Below are positions 1 to 10,926 of a DNA stretch of 64,000 nt, piece by piece. Location: NCBI GenBank assembly GCA_951802425.1, contig OX637800.1:3038001-3102000 (forward strand). Direction: 5' to 3'. How positions within the stretch are numbered: position 1 is the first letter of the stretch; each line of letters starts with the position of its first letter. The notes under the pieces were generated by a model. The model did no database searches. It saw nothing but the letters and a program-made list of their open reading frames with translations, and was not told the DNA's origin. A program made the position numbers and the translations under genes. The DNA comes from Clavaria fumosa. Lineage: Eukaryota; Basidiomycota; Agaricomycetes; Agaricales; Clavariaceae.

Positions 1-2299
1 TGAAGACTCGGACCCGAATTGTTAAAGGTTTTCCTAAATTAGGTTGTGGACGGTGGGCTTCGAATTCCACTCAAATGCTTGAGTGATGGAACTAGCCCAA
101 TGTACTTTAGTGCCTTTTTGACACCGATGAGATGCACCATCACAGTGATAAGAGGCAGGTCATGTTTCTTGGGTCATCAGTAAAACCATAAGTGAAAGAA
201 TCAGGTATGGATTGCTATGTAACACCTAGATCACACCTTGATGTGCTACATACAAGACCAATACAGTAGTACTTATATTTAGCCAAACTGTTTTGCTGAT
301 ACAATGGTCGCCGACAGCAGCGGTGCTAATTGTTAATGCATTTGATGGCGCTTCGAAGTTTCGAACGTGACAGCGTGGCAGCCTACTACTCCGGGGCACG
401 ACGCTGATACAATGTGTCCCCCTCCCGCGACGTGACGATCCCTTGTGCCACTACATTGACTCAGCCACAAGGCCCACTCTCGCGTGTAAATGGAGCCCAA
501 ATGCCGTGCTTTCCGAGCATTGCAGTTTGCTTAGCCCACACTGTCTTTGTGCTACCATCGGATGGATGGGATGGATGGTGGGGTCGCTGCTTGACTTGAT
601 CATCGGCGGACCGAGTTTCGTACAGCCCCCGAAGTACAACGTGGGGATACGTACGAAGAAGGACTTTACACAGCCCGGCCTGCAGTTGACCGTCAAGGTG
701 AAGAATTTAATTCGTTCCAGTTTCAAACTCGGAAAAAATGCGGGGATTACACCGTGATGGGGTTGTTCGTGACCGGGCTGACAATCGCATTGAAGGCATC
801 CCAAGGGCGCTAGAAACGAACAAGGCAGGTTGTGGACAGGGCTGGAAACTGGACCGCATGCGTCCTGGACCATGTTCCTGCCCGCGACATACGATTACCC
901 ATCAAGCCCTAGGACACAGGAATACGTCAAAGAACTACCGTCCCTGAAAACATTGCCATCTAATGCCATCAGCCTTCGCTGAACTGCTTGACCCCGTCAC
1001 CACGGGGGGCGGCCTGAAAATTTTTGTCTCGTAGCGCCACGGAATTGACATGATCCTTCCGGCGCAAGAGTCGTTGTCGCCAGACAGTGGTCATCACGAA
1101 AGAAAGCGTGGGGGTGCTTGAAGGGTGATGTCGGAGCGCCGTGGAGTCCCGTAACGCAGCGCCGGGGGGAGTTTCCGAGAACGCCGAGGAATGGCCGTTC
1201 GACATATTTCTGTTGACTTGCGAGACATTCGCAACGAAGAAGTCGTCGCACTTTGCTCATCGCTATATCTGTCCTCTGCCGATCTTCGCGTTGTATGGTC
1301 GCCAGGTGACGACAAGCGCCCGAAACATGATGCATGCGGGTCACGGTCATTTTTCGACCCAAAAAGAGGCCATCAAGGGACCAGATCCGTACGATGTCTT
1401 CTCGCCCTTTCATTTGGGTCGGCCCGCTAATGTGTCAGCTCAGTAAACCGAACAGAAGGGTCTCTGATTCGCCTCTTGTTGCGGTGGTGGCGAGGATTCA
1501 TATGTCAGCGCGCTGCCAGACTTATTTGTTCCTTTTCTTGTCTACTCTGACGCTCGTTCTCGTGGACCGCGGGTGCATGGACATTGGACATGCGCGTGTG
1601 TCTGACGCCCAAGGGAGAATGAAGAATACGGTTGTTGCCGTTGGCCGAAACGGCAGGGACAGCTGATCGAGTCGATTGCCCAGAGGCTGTGCTTCCTTCC
1701 TACCATCGCTCCGCAGTTCCGTCGGGTTTTCCAGGTCGGTTCGATCGCGTCACGCGTCCAGGGGTCATAGCTCCGCGTTTCTTGTCTCAGAGAGGAACGC
1801 TCTAGACCTTTGACATGACGGATGAACGTGGAACTGGGGTTGTCGTAAACTTCATTTATCCTGTCGCTTTCGGTACCTGTTGGGCACTTCGAATGAGCCG
1901 CTAGATGTTGATAAGGTGACACACGCGGGATAGCAAGGCCTTTGAGCGCTCTGTGTTGTTTCGCAGATGGATTTAGGATTGCAGTGATGACTGTCAACAG
2001 CGCTGTTGTTGGATTTGTCAGTACTTCCATTGCGTGTACATAATGGGCGAATTTACATGTGCCTTCCTTTCCGACAAATGCGATTTGCCGTGGGAGAGCT
2101 TCTGAGGAGCGGGGGACATATAATAATTTGACCGCGACCATCTGACGAGGCACGATCTCGGGTAATTCTCGACACCAATGTAAAACAGCACAGCATTATA
2201 GTCACACGTGTGCATATGCGTATAGAACCCCATTTAGAACCCCACAACTCCAAAATACGAGCAATACCCCAGCGCACCACCCCTGTCAATCGCTTTTTC
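1..2299. other. No recognisable gene; diverged intergenic sequence
   Basis: All open frames here are short (203 codons or fewer), overlap one another on both strands and show no family motif that I recognise. Base composition is mixed and there is no long low-complexity run. The only structure I can support is a segment at 907-1131 that is shared with 30147-30455 (listed separately). Confidence 0.6.
907..1131 (+). repeat. Dispersed repeat shared with 30147-30455
   Basis: The stretch runs from a 'ctaggacacaggaata' start through 'gtctcgtagcgcca' to 'gaaagaaagcgtg'. It recurs at 30147-30455 with the same order and orientation, but with a longer internal segment there. The second copy sits just upstream of kinase-like gene C. 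No coding sequence is shared in frame, so it is probably a flank that was copied along with the kinase family. Confidence 0.6.
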
Positions 2300-2324
2300 G
2301 CTCCGATATTTTCCCTCGTCATTG

Positions 2325-2716
2325 CTACACAGCCGCCAGACGTCCACACACTCTGCGCATAGCCGGGCGCTCAGCGGGATTCTGCACCCAGCACGCCTCG
2401 AAAATCGGCCAGAGACGGTCCACGGGTGAGAGGTTAGCAGCACCAGGGGCGTCAGCCGTCGGACGGCGGGGCCGGGGCCCGCGCGTCACATCGAGGATCA
2501 CGATTGTGTCCATCTTGCGATGATTGAAGGGACGGTCTCTAGTGACCACCTGAGAAATCAAAACGTTTGTGCCATAGAACGGGCGCCTGTAGGATAAGAC
2601 GAGCGCCCACCTCTACGCCGAACATGGCGAACGAATACACGTCAGACTGAGTTGTGAAAGGGGAGTCTACCACGTCTTCGCTGTCCCCATTCGATACGAA
2701 TAATGGCTCCATCTTT
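2325..2716 (-). pseudogene. 3' fragment of a TKL-type kinase-like gene (divergent to gene A)
   Basis: Two terminal exons of the local kinase family are readable on the minus strand. The last exon (2549-2325, 225 nt, the same length as in the other copies) begins VVTRDRP and carries the CW..NPAERP signature of kinase subdomain XI before the stop. The preceding exon ends at 2611 with QSDVYSFAMFGVE, but its RRWQAPE portion is damaged and becomes unreadable near 2716. The upstream exons (VAVK, HQD, DYG) are missing. The remaining sequence up to 3000 holds only a short antisense frame (NERLYIDSRTANV) that also recurs upstream of gene B. It is a relic lying head-to-head with gene A. Confidence 0.7.
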
Positions 2717-3089
2717 CAGGGCGACAACGAAGTTGCAAAGGGTGGACAAGCTTTCGAATAAGGAGAAAGCATGAAAATTAACGAGAAGGCGATGGACCAT
2801 GGGTTTTCTCCACGCTTTGAGTTTAATGGCGCCATGTGCATTGCGGTGGAGCACCTTCACGTTCGCCGTACGACTATCAATATACAGCCGCTCATTGGCT
2901 GCCAAGTTCAAGGGTTACTATCGTCATCGATCAGTCAGGAATCCCCGACATCGAGATATGGAAAGGTTCCGCTGCGGCATGCTTCAAGCTTCTGATATTT
3001 TTTCAGGTACCGGATGCGAGGAACTACTGATACAAAGCTTGGGGTGTCATTAATAATACGCAGCCGCGCAAACCTTCGTTGGCTGACTG

Positions 3090-3097
3090 TATAAGAG
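3090..3097 (+). promoter_or_regulatory. TATA box of kinase-like gene A
   Basis: TATAAGAG lies 106 nt before the proposed ATG. The context (cctTCGTTGGCTGA before it, GGTTCAATTCATGTCC after it) recurs upstream of genes B (27491) and C (30572). Genes D and E have TATAAAAG (33935) and TATAAA (39605) at similar places. Conservation between diverged paralogues supports a core promoter. Confidence 0.6.
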
Positions 3098-3195
3098 CCG
3101 TATGGTTCAATTCATGTCCTCCTTCCGTGCTCACCTTTGCCGTCCACCACACTCATACTGGTTGGGGTCCATTTTTTACGCATACATCCGATCTC

Positions 3196-4606
3196 ATGCA
3201 TTCACAGGCCACGGTAAGCTTCCAAGTATATTTTCTGCGGTCCTCATATCCTTAATCTCTCCTCGTAGATCGGCATGACCGGCCAACTCCGAAATATCTC
3301 AGTCGGCCGTCCTGTCGCACTCAGTCAGCGCGCTGACATCCTTACCGCACGTCTCATACCCAGGGACTCGGACTCGGAAGAGAAGGCTGTCCTGGTTCGC
3401 AAACCACTAACTAACGTTCTATCGTCGGTTATTGACTCATGCAACGTCATTTTTCTTGTTGGCACGCATATATATGTGTTCTTTTGGCCAGGTCGCCGTC
3501 AAAGTTTGGCGAGCGGGTCTGATATCGGATTTGCACATGCGGGAACATCTACGAGGTGTACGTCACAATTGACCCTCTCTTGACAAAGCGCCTTGAAACT
3601 TGTACAGCGCATTGCGAGGTGGCTGCCCCTTTGGAAATCACTTTCCCATCCTTTCGTTTGCCCGTTCCTAGGCGTCTCATACGACGAGCCGCTCGGTGTG
3701 GCCTTCGTGCTTCCCTACTACGCCAACGGCAATGTCGTCAATTATTTACAACGGCACCCTACTGCGGACACCCTTACACTTGTGAGCGACGCCTTCTGCG
3801 TTATCCTGAACAATAACTCATTCCAATCCGCACTTCCACGCTGTGTCGTTGGCTGTGCCGGAATATAACATATTTACTTTTAGATCAACGAAGTAGCACA
3901 GGGTTTACTCTATCTTCATACGCACAAGCCACCCGTGGTTCATCAAGACATGCGTGGTGTGCGCGCTAATCTTTTGCACTACATGGCTTTCTTGACCAGC
4001 TGACACCGGCCATTTAGTCCAACGTTCTAGTTGATGACTCTGGCCATGCGCGCCTTGTTGACTACGGTCTCGTGGAGGCCCTACAGGAGACAACGCTTGC
4101 GACGACGAACCTGGTGTGTTTTTTCGCTTCCCCTTAAGTTTCACGCCTCCCTCAATAAACCTTCTTCACTTTTTCTTTCGACTTCCGTTTCGCTTCAGGC
4201 CGGACCCAGACGATGGCAAGCGCCGGAGCTGTTCACCTCAGAAGAGGACAACGCAGACGTCGCGGATTCCCCGTTCACGACTCAGTCTGACGTGTACTCG
4301 TTCGCCATGTTGGGCGTAGAGGTGAGCACTCGTCTTATGCGCGATGTGTTTGGTCGTCAAGAAAACTCTTTGCCCTTCCAGATGGTTACGAGGAAGCCCC
4401 CGTTTAGCCACTGCAGGTTGGCTGGGAGAGTGGTTGTAGACGTGACGCGCGGGCGGCGGCCGCGCCGTCCGACTGCTGATAAGACCTGCGACGTCGATCT
4501 GTCGCTCGTGGATCACCTCTGGCCGATTTTCGAGTCATGCTGGGTGCAGAATCCCGTTGAGCGCCTGGATATGGGCAGGGTGTGTGAGCGTCTGGCGGCT
4601 GTCTAG
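3196..4606 (+). CDS. Kinase-like protein A (TKL-type fold, 311 aa, 8 exons)
   Basis: Exons: 3196-3213, 3269-3427, 3492-3557, 3608-3781, 3884-3958, 4018-4113, 4199-4321 and 4382-4606 (936 nt). All splice phases are 0. Visible kinase motifs in order: VAVK with the ATP lysine, LSHPFVCPFLGVSY (subdomain IV), YYANGNVVNYL (hinge), VHQDMRGSNVLV (catalytic loop; Asp and Asn kept, HRD Arg replaced by Gln), VDYG (DFG equivalent), RRWQAPE (APE), SDVYSFAM and the CW..NPVERLDM tail. The glycine loop is not recognisable: the position of the usual GGFADV reads SQRADI. By fold this is a Ser/Thr/Tyr-type kinase of the kind expanded in mushrooms; whether it still phosphorylates is open. It is one of five similar genes here, with a TATA box and a six-codon first exon. 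Substrate and pathway are unknown. Confidence 0.75.
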
Positions 4607-4997
4607 CGAAGGAGAGAAAGAAATATCGGGGCAGGAAGCAAATGAAAACGAAATGTCACGCTGCTTGGTTCGAGGGATCCTGTTTTGCCCGTGAGAGGGC
4701 TTTGTCGTTAGTTTCGTTGTTGCAGTATTGTCGGCAATCACCCGCAGATAGCTTTACCACACTTGGATGACACGCACAGTTGTCAGTGCATTGGTGAAGA
4801 CAATGTCAGAATTGCACACTAGATGATGCAAGCAATGTAATGCAATATGTAGTGCTAATTACCATAAATGGGTTATGCATCAATGATGCTAAAACCATCA
4901 TGCATTACCTGCCACCTGCCCTCCTGCTCTTCTGCTGCCCACCCTTCTGCTACCACCCACCTGCCCTTCTCCCATCTGCTGCCTGCTGCCTGCCCTT
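4607..4997. other. Intergenic, ending in CCTGC-rich low-complexity sequence
   Basis: There is no gene. From about 4905 the plus strand is a run of CCTGC/CTGCC words (pyrimidine-rich strand). The same composition resumes after the MITE at 5247-5390, so the MITE appears to sit inside one low-complexity tract. Confidence 0.6.
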
Positions 4998-5246
4998 CAT
5001 CAGGAAACATCAAATTTTCTTGATGCTGTCTTGTTTTGTCTTGACTCTGTCTTGATAGTCTTGACAGAAAAATCAAGTTAGTCAAAACAAATCAAGAAAA
5101 TGGACCTACTTGATTAAGAACTTTTTGTCTTGATCTGTCTTGATTTGAGGATTCAAGACAGTCAAGAAACAAATCAAGACCAATTAAGTGCAATCAAGAC
5201 ATGTAAGAAGGTCCAAATTGTCAAGAAAATTTGAGGTTTCCTGATG
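4998..5246. mobile_element. Palindromic MITE rich in TCTTGA/TCAAGA words
   Basis: The ends form an inverted repeat of about 26 bp: left CATCAGGAAACATCAAAT.. and right ..ATTTGAGGTTTCCTGATG. Most of the interior consists of TCTTGA or its complement TCAAGA, scattered in both orientations, so the element could fold on itself. It has no coding capacity. A superfamily cannot be assigned: no clear target duplication is visible because both flanks are CCTGC-rich low-complexity sequence. Confidence 0.65.
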
Positions 5247-5401
5247 CTTCTGCCACCTCCCCTGCTGCTCCTGCCTTGCCCCTGCCACCCCTGATTCACA
5301 TCCACTCCCTGCCATGCCCTGTGCCTGCTTGATGTGCCCTTGCTCCCTCCTCCCCACTGCTGCCACTGCCACCAACAGCCCAACTCTCTGCTATTGGTCT
5401 G

Positions 5402-5691
5402 TATCAGACTGGGTCTCACACAACTTAAGCATAAGGTCATGACGACAATACTAAGATAAGGGGAAAAGAGTACAAAAAAGGAAAAGCGAAAGTACTTATA
5501 GCGAACGCTTCGGCACTTGCCTGTGTTCCCACGCTCGGACCCTCGGATCACGTGATGCGCCCAGGCCCAGGTCATGTGATCTTACATGATTACATAATCC
5601 GACCCAGCCACAGGTCATGTGACCTTCCAACAACCCTCCCCAGTTTCTCCACAACTGCACTTTGGGATGGCTTACATAAGCGATCCTAACA
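5402..5691 (-). repeat. 3' LTR of Ty3-1
   Basis: This 290-bp LTR has the same ends as the solo LTR at 22281-22571, whose 5-bp target duplication fixes the true termini (TGTTAG...CTGATA). Internal landmarks are a TATA-like/AT stretch and several CACGTGA/TCATGTGA words. Confidence 0.85.
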
Positions 5692-5699
5692 TCACCCTC

Positions 5700-8600
5700 T
5701 TAAGGCTGGGCGTCCTGACCAGCTAGCTTGGCCTTGTCAGGGTGGGAGAGGAAGAAGTCCCGGAGAAGCAATGTTACATTAGTGAGGTTCCTATGGGGCT
5801 CCCAAGTGTTTTCCTCCACTGGATATCCCAACCACTTCACCAAGTACTTCACCCCATGTCCCACCTTCTTAACATCAAGGATTGCCTCCACATCATACTC
5901 CAGGTGGTCATCATCAATTGTAGGGGGTGGAGGGGGAGGCAGGTTCTGAGAAGGGAAGGAAGGGGGGTGGTATGGTGTCAACAGCAACTCATTGAAGACC
6001 CGATGGATGCACCAGGCCTGAGGGAGCTTGAGGTGATAACCAGCAGGTCCCACCTTCTCCTCAACTGCAAAGGGGCCTGCTCTCTTGTTGTCAAGCTTTT
6101 TACAGGGCCGGTCCATCTTCAAGTTTCTAGTATCCAGCCAGACCAGATCTCCCTCAGAGTACTCCCGACTTGGGCGTTTCCCCTTATTGTAGCTCTTCTT
6201 CATCGCTGCCACCACTTTCTCCATTGCCTCCTTGGCTGCTCTTCAGGACTCTGTGAGCTTAGCCATCCACTCATCCACTGCCAGGTTCACCTCAGAAGGT
6301 GGCCAGAGCCCCCCATTCCAAGGGTGTCATCCATAATCAAGGAAGAAAGGCATCTGTCCTGTCATGGAGTGCTCTCAATTGTTAAGAGCAAACTCAGCAG
6401 TCGACAACCACTCGGCCCAATCGTCCTGGAGGTGGTCCACATAGGCCCGGAGACAGATCTCCATCTCCTGATTTGCCCGCTCCGTCTGCCCATCAGTCTG
6501 TAGGTGGAAGGCCGTACTCAGGTTTGCCTTTACTTGGATCATAGAGTAGAACTCCTTCATGAACTGAGACACAAACTGGGAGCCTTGGTCACCCATGACC
6601 TTATGAGGGACTCCATGGTCCCGAAACACTCAATCTCGGAGGAGACGCGCTGCTCCAAGTCCCATGAGGTCGAGCCCAATCGCTTCAAGCAGTGTCTGTT
6701 TTGTGAACTTGTCGACAATGACAAGGATGGCATTATGTCCACGGGAGAGGGGGAGGGGACCGACTATGTCCCATGAGATCACCGACCAGGGACCATTGGG
6801 AACTGGATGGGGGTGCAGTGGGGCAGCACACTTGGTACAGTCAGGCTTTGTCCTCTGGCATGTCTCACACCCCTGGGCATACCGATCCACATCTTTTACC
6901 ATGTCCGGCCACCAATAACCCTTCACTAGTGCTGCTCTCAACTTCCGGGGCCCAGGGTGTCCAGCAGCGGGGAGGTCATGCTCAAACTTGAGAATGGCCT
7001 CACGAGCTCCTAGGGGGACCCAAGTGACTATCCCCTTTCACCAGAGTCCAGCACAATCTCGTGTCCACTCATCATCAAGCTCCTCTGGCTTCTGTATGTG
7101 TACCGCGCTATTTTTCTGGAGTAGCATCGCCATTTCTGATGTGAATGACACACGGACTTCCGTTTCCGGGAAAACCTGCACCGGTGCATCCTCCTCCACC
7201 ATCTCTCCATAGTCCGGTCTCCGGGAGAGTGCATCTGCCTTTGTATTTGACTTGCCAGTGTGATACTTGATCTCAAAGTCAAAGCACTGGAGCTCCCCAA
7301 CCCAACGAACCTGCCTTGGCTTCAACTTCTGGGGCTTCCGGAAGTACTGGAGGTTTGCATGGTCCATCCAGATCTCAATTGTCTCCTCTGCTCCAATGAG
7401 GTATGCTCACCACTCGCGAAGTGCCCGAATCACAGCCAAGAACTCCTTGTTGTACACATTGTAGTTCTTCTCAGCTGCAGTGAGGGCCTTGGAGATGTAG
7501 TCAACAACTCTCCAGGTTCCATCCATCTGCTGCTGCGAGAGCACTCCACCAGTTGCCAGATTGCTCGCATCTGTCTCTACCTTCCATCTCCCTTTGTCCT
7601 GAGGCAGAGCCAAGACTGGGGCCAATACAAGTGCCTGGCGGAGATCTCGGAAGGCTGCTTCCTCCTCCTCCTCCCATTTCCATGGAACATTCCCAGTCAG
7701 CCGGAAGAGTGGCTTTGCCTGGGCAGAAAGATTTGGGATGTGCCGGCAGAGGTAGTTCAGCATCCCATTGAACCTCTGGACATCCTTCACATTCTTAGGA
7801 CGTGGCCAATCTCGGACTGCCGCACCCTTGGCCGGATCATGCTCTAGTCTGTTGTGGGAGATCTTCATCCCCAGGAAGATGATCTCACTCTTCTCAAACT
7901 TGCATTTACTGAGTTTGAGACACAACCCATTCTCTCCAAACTTCCTCAAGACCCGATCCATCCAGTACCGGTGTGTAGCCAAGTCCTCTGCAAACACAAT
8001 GACATCATCCACATAGGCCCTCACATGTCCTCCTGCAATCTCCTCCCTCAACACATGATTCATGAAGCGTTGGAAGGTAGCAGGGGCATTCTGCAGTCCA
8101 AACCACATGACAGCTGGTTCAAAGAGTCCACGGGGTGTCAGGAAGGTGCAGCGGTGCTGGTGCTCAGGCCAGACCTGCATAGATGGGAAACCTCCCTTTG
8201 CATCAATCTTAGAGTAGATCGATGCTCCTTTAAGCACATCCACTGTGTCTCGGATGCGGGGGAGGGGGTACTTGTCCTTGATCAGGTGTGCATTCAGCCT
8301 TGAGTAGTCGATGATCGGCTGCAGCTTGTCCTTCTCATGTTTGAAGAAGAAGGGGCTGGCATATGGGGATTTCGAGGGCCGGATTCATCCAGAAGCAAGC
8401 TGCTCATCCACCCAACGGTTCATCTCCACCATCTCCGGCTGTGTCAAAGAATACAGCTTGGAAGAGAGGTGCTCAGGGTCCTTTTTGAACTCGATCTTAA
8501 TATTGAAGTCTGGTCGGGAGTGGGGAAGTTCATCCCACTTCGCTTCACTAAACACCAAAGGGTAGCAGCTGGGCCAATCGGGGGTAGGGCCAGAGTTGGG

Positions 8601-10106
8601 AAAACAGGTGTCCAGAATACTCGTGGATGCGAGGGTACTTGTTTTCAGGGGTGCAGGGGCTCGAGGGGATGGGGAACACTGTGGGGGGCAGTGGGTAAGG
8701 CTCAGCTCTGCCTTCTGCCAGTCGATATCTGGGTTATGCCGCTTGAGCCAGTCATGCCCAAGGATGACCTTGTGGGACTGGGTCTTTCCCAGCAGAAAGT
8801 GGATCTGCTCCTGGTGGTCACCAACTCTCACCAGCACCTCTATCCACCCTGAGTCAACAAGGGCCTTCATTGTGGTCCCTTTGCCAGTGCTGAAAGCCTC
8901 CAAGTGCACCTGGATGGCTAGCTCTCATGGCACATGTTTCCACACTTCTGGCCACACTCTGGTTAGGCGCTCTGCCAGTCTCACTTCCTCCTTCACCTCA
9001 GCCCCAATTTGGGTATGTCTCCGCTGCAAGATAGTATATTGGGGTATACTTGCAGCAGGCACAGGGACAGAAAGGGGGCTGGCACACTTCTTCTCCCCAG
9101 TGGGAGTCCTCCTCTCTCTCTCACACAGCTCTATGCAGGCTCGGAGCCATGCAATCTCTTTCTCATATCCCTCCGCCATTTGGGGGGCACATGGTGCTGC
9201 CCGGGTTTGGGCCCTTGGGACCTGCAGACGCGTATCAGGCAGGGGGCAGAAATGGACAGCATGGCCAGTCTTGTGGCATCGGAAACAACATCTCTCATCA
9301 GCAGGGGCCCATCCTCGGGCCATGGCCACATCTGGAGTACACAGCAGAGGGGTCACAAGAGGTCACGAAACAGTCACGGCAGGTCGCGGTAGGGTCGTGG
9401 CGGGTTGTGGTAGGGTCGCGGTGGGTTGCGGTAGGGTTGTGGTGGGTTGCGGTAGGGTTGCGGTGGGTCGCGCGGGGGTCACAGTGGGTCGTGCGGGGGT
9501 CACAGTGGGTTGCGGTGTCTGTTCCGTGAGTATCCCATCCAGTCACCTTTGCTGGGCATCAAGCCTCTCAGCCAGCACCTTCCATTCTCCATATGTCTCT
9601 GGCATCGGGGAGACACCATAGATTCTCTCCACCAACCTCCTACTCAGGTTCAACTCCAGCCAATGGACTAGGATTCCTGAGTCCTTCTCTGTACTCAACT
9701 TCACCCGTCGGAACAGCGTCTCAAATTTCGCGAAGAACTCTGGTGCTGTCATGGCACCCTGTTTCAGCCCTGCAATATCAGCAAGGGCAGTCGCATGGTC
9801 ATTCGGGTCATCGAATGCACACTTCATCTCCTCCACAAACTCTGCCCAGGTTCTGGCCTTGCCACTACCCAGGATCTCTTCCACCTTCATATTTGCCCAC
9901 TCTGCAGCAAATCCTTCTCCAGTAATTTTGCTCAGAGCAAAAAGGACCTTCACCAGGTCCACAGCATAGACAGTCGGGTTCGCCATAAACAGGAGGCAAA
10001 GGGATCGGAGGAATGTATGGAAGTTCCTTTTCTGCCCATCAAAGGGGGCAACAGCTAGGTCCAGCATTCTGTAGCACTGTAAAATAAAATTCCAGGCCTT
10101 CGGCAC
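5700..10106 (-). pseudogene. gag-pol of Ty3-1 (one frame, broken by TGA codons)
   Basis: All pieces lie in the same reading frame. From the 5' side: gag capsid (10106-9543), a PTATLPQ-type heptapeptide repeat (about 9530-9366), a CCHC knuckle CCFRCHKTGHAVHFC (about 9290), protease/linker (8909-8385), reverse transcriptase with YVDDVIVF (8384-7407), RNase H, integrase with HHCC (..CETCQRTK) and D,D,E (DGQTER), and a chromodomain (AILDVKKVGHGVKYLVKWLGY, 5950-5800) ending at 5700. In-frame stops occur near 9543, 9363, 8925, 8385, 7404, 7035, 6627, 6372, 6330 and 6255. Comparison with Ty3-4 shows that most were CGA arginine codons. No frameshift is needed. The gag start is unclear; an ATG at 10067 precedes LDLAVAPFDGQ. 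Confidence 0.85.
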
Positions 10107-10636
10107 TCAGGATTTCTTCAATCTCTTAACAGTCCTGTCCTCTTAGGCTGCTCTTCTGTGTACTTATGTACCTATAGAACTCTTATTCTATGAAACTATT
10201 GGTAGTGTGGGGCCCAAATGGTGTCCCAGGTGGTTGCTCCACAACTCCTAATGAGTTGCCTGTGCGCCCTTCTGACAATGGTCACAGAGCAAGGGCCCTG
10301 TCCACTGGACCAGGAAACTGCAGAAAGACTATGTAGGGGCCTTTCCTTGCCCTGTACACTACACGATTCACTGGTACGTAGCTGTAAAACAAAGTTCTGG
10401 GCCTTGGGCACTCAGTATCACTTGGGGAGGGTCACAGTTGACTTCCTCCTGGTCTGGTCACGTGTATCTACACACAGTAAAAATTTCGCGCAGTTCTGTT
10501 ACACACCGTGGGCAGGGTAAAGGAGAAGAGGATGATAGGGGCTGAGCTGTGACAATGTGTCACAGTTTGAAATTAAGGGTCCAGGCTAGCCGGGTTAGGA
10601 CATGGGGCTAGGGCGGACAGGCAGATCTTAGTATTA

Positions 10637-10926
10637 TATCAGACTGGGTCTCACACAACTTAAGTGTAAGGTCATGACGACAATACTAAGATAAGGGGAA
10701 AAGGGTACAAGAATGGAAAAGACGTAGTATATATAGCGAACACTTTGGCATTTGCCAGCGTTCCCACACTCGGACCTCTCGGATCACGTGATGCGCCCAG
10801 GCCCAGGTCATGTGATCTTACGATTATGTAATCTGACCACAGCCACAGGTCATGTGACCTTCCAACAACCCTCCCCAGTTTCTCCACAACTGCACTTTGG
10901 GATGGCTTACATAAGCGATCCTAACA
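10637..10926 (-). repeat. 5' LTR of Ty3-1
   Basis: This 290-bp LTR is co-linear with 5402-5691. It is followed leftwards by about 530 nt of untranslated leader (10636-10107). The leader contains two similar segments coding MPKA.NF..Q, each ending in a TTTTACAG splice-acceptor-like word. Confidence 0.85.

Larger units (their letters stand above)
5402..10926 (-). mobile_element. Ty3-1: full-length Ty3/gypsy chromovirus, minus strand
   Basis: The element has two LTRs of 290 bp (5402-5691 and 10637-10926), beginning TGTTAGGATC and ending CTGATA on the minus strand, around a single-frame gag-pol. The purine tract AAGAGGG overlaps the pol stop, 8 nt before the 3' LTR. The flanks (GTCTG left, AGCAC right) do not form a 5-bp duplication, so the ends may have been joined by recombination. 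The right LTR abuts integrase codons of Ty3-3. The element is dead because of nonsense codons. Confidence 0.85.

Noticed and set aside
1542..2153. 203-codon minus-strand ORF near the window start
   Set aside because: No motif, overlapping alternatives on both strands and no sensible splice context; probably chance.
4840..5575. Cys/Pro-rich ORFs in the CCTGC tract
   Set aside because: They are translations of low-complexity sequence and a palindromic MITE.
5742..6503. 253-codon plus-strand ORF and several other long plus-strand frames over 5.7-9.6 kb and 57-62 kb
   Set aside because: They are antisense shadows of the minus-strand gag-pol frames, which carry the RT, integrase and chromodomain motifs.
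9366..9530. GTAGGGT/GTGGGT array that resembles fungal telomere repeats
   Set aside because: The period is 21 bp and it encodes a Pro/Thr heptad in the Gag frame of Ty3-1 on the minus strand; it is part of the retroelement.
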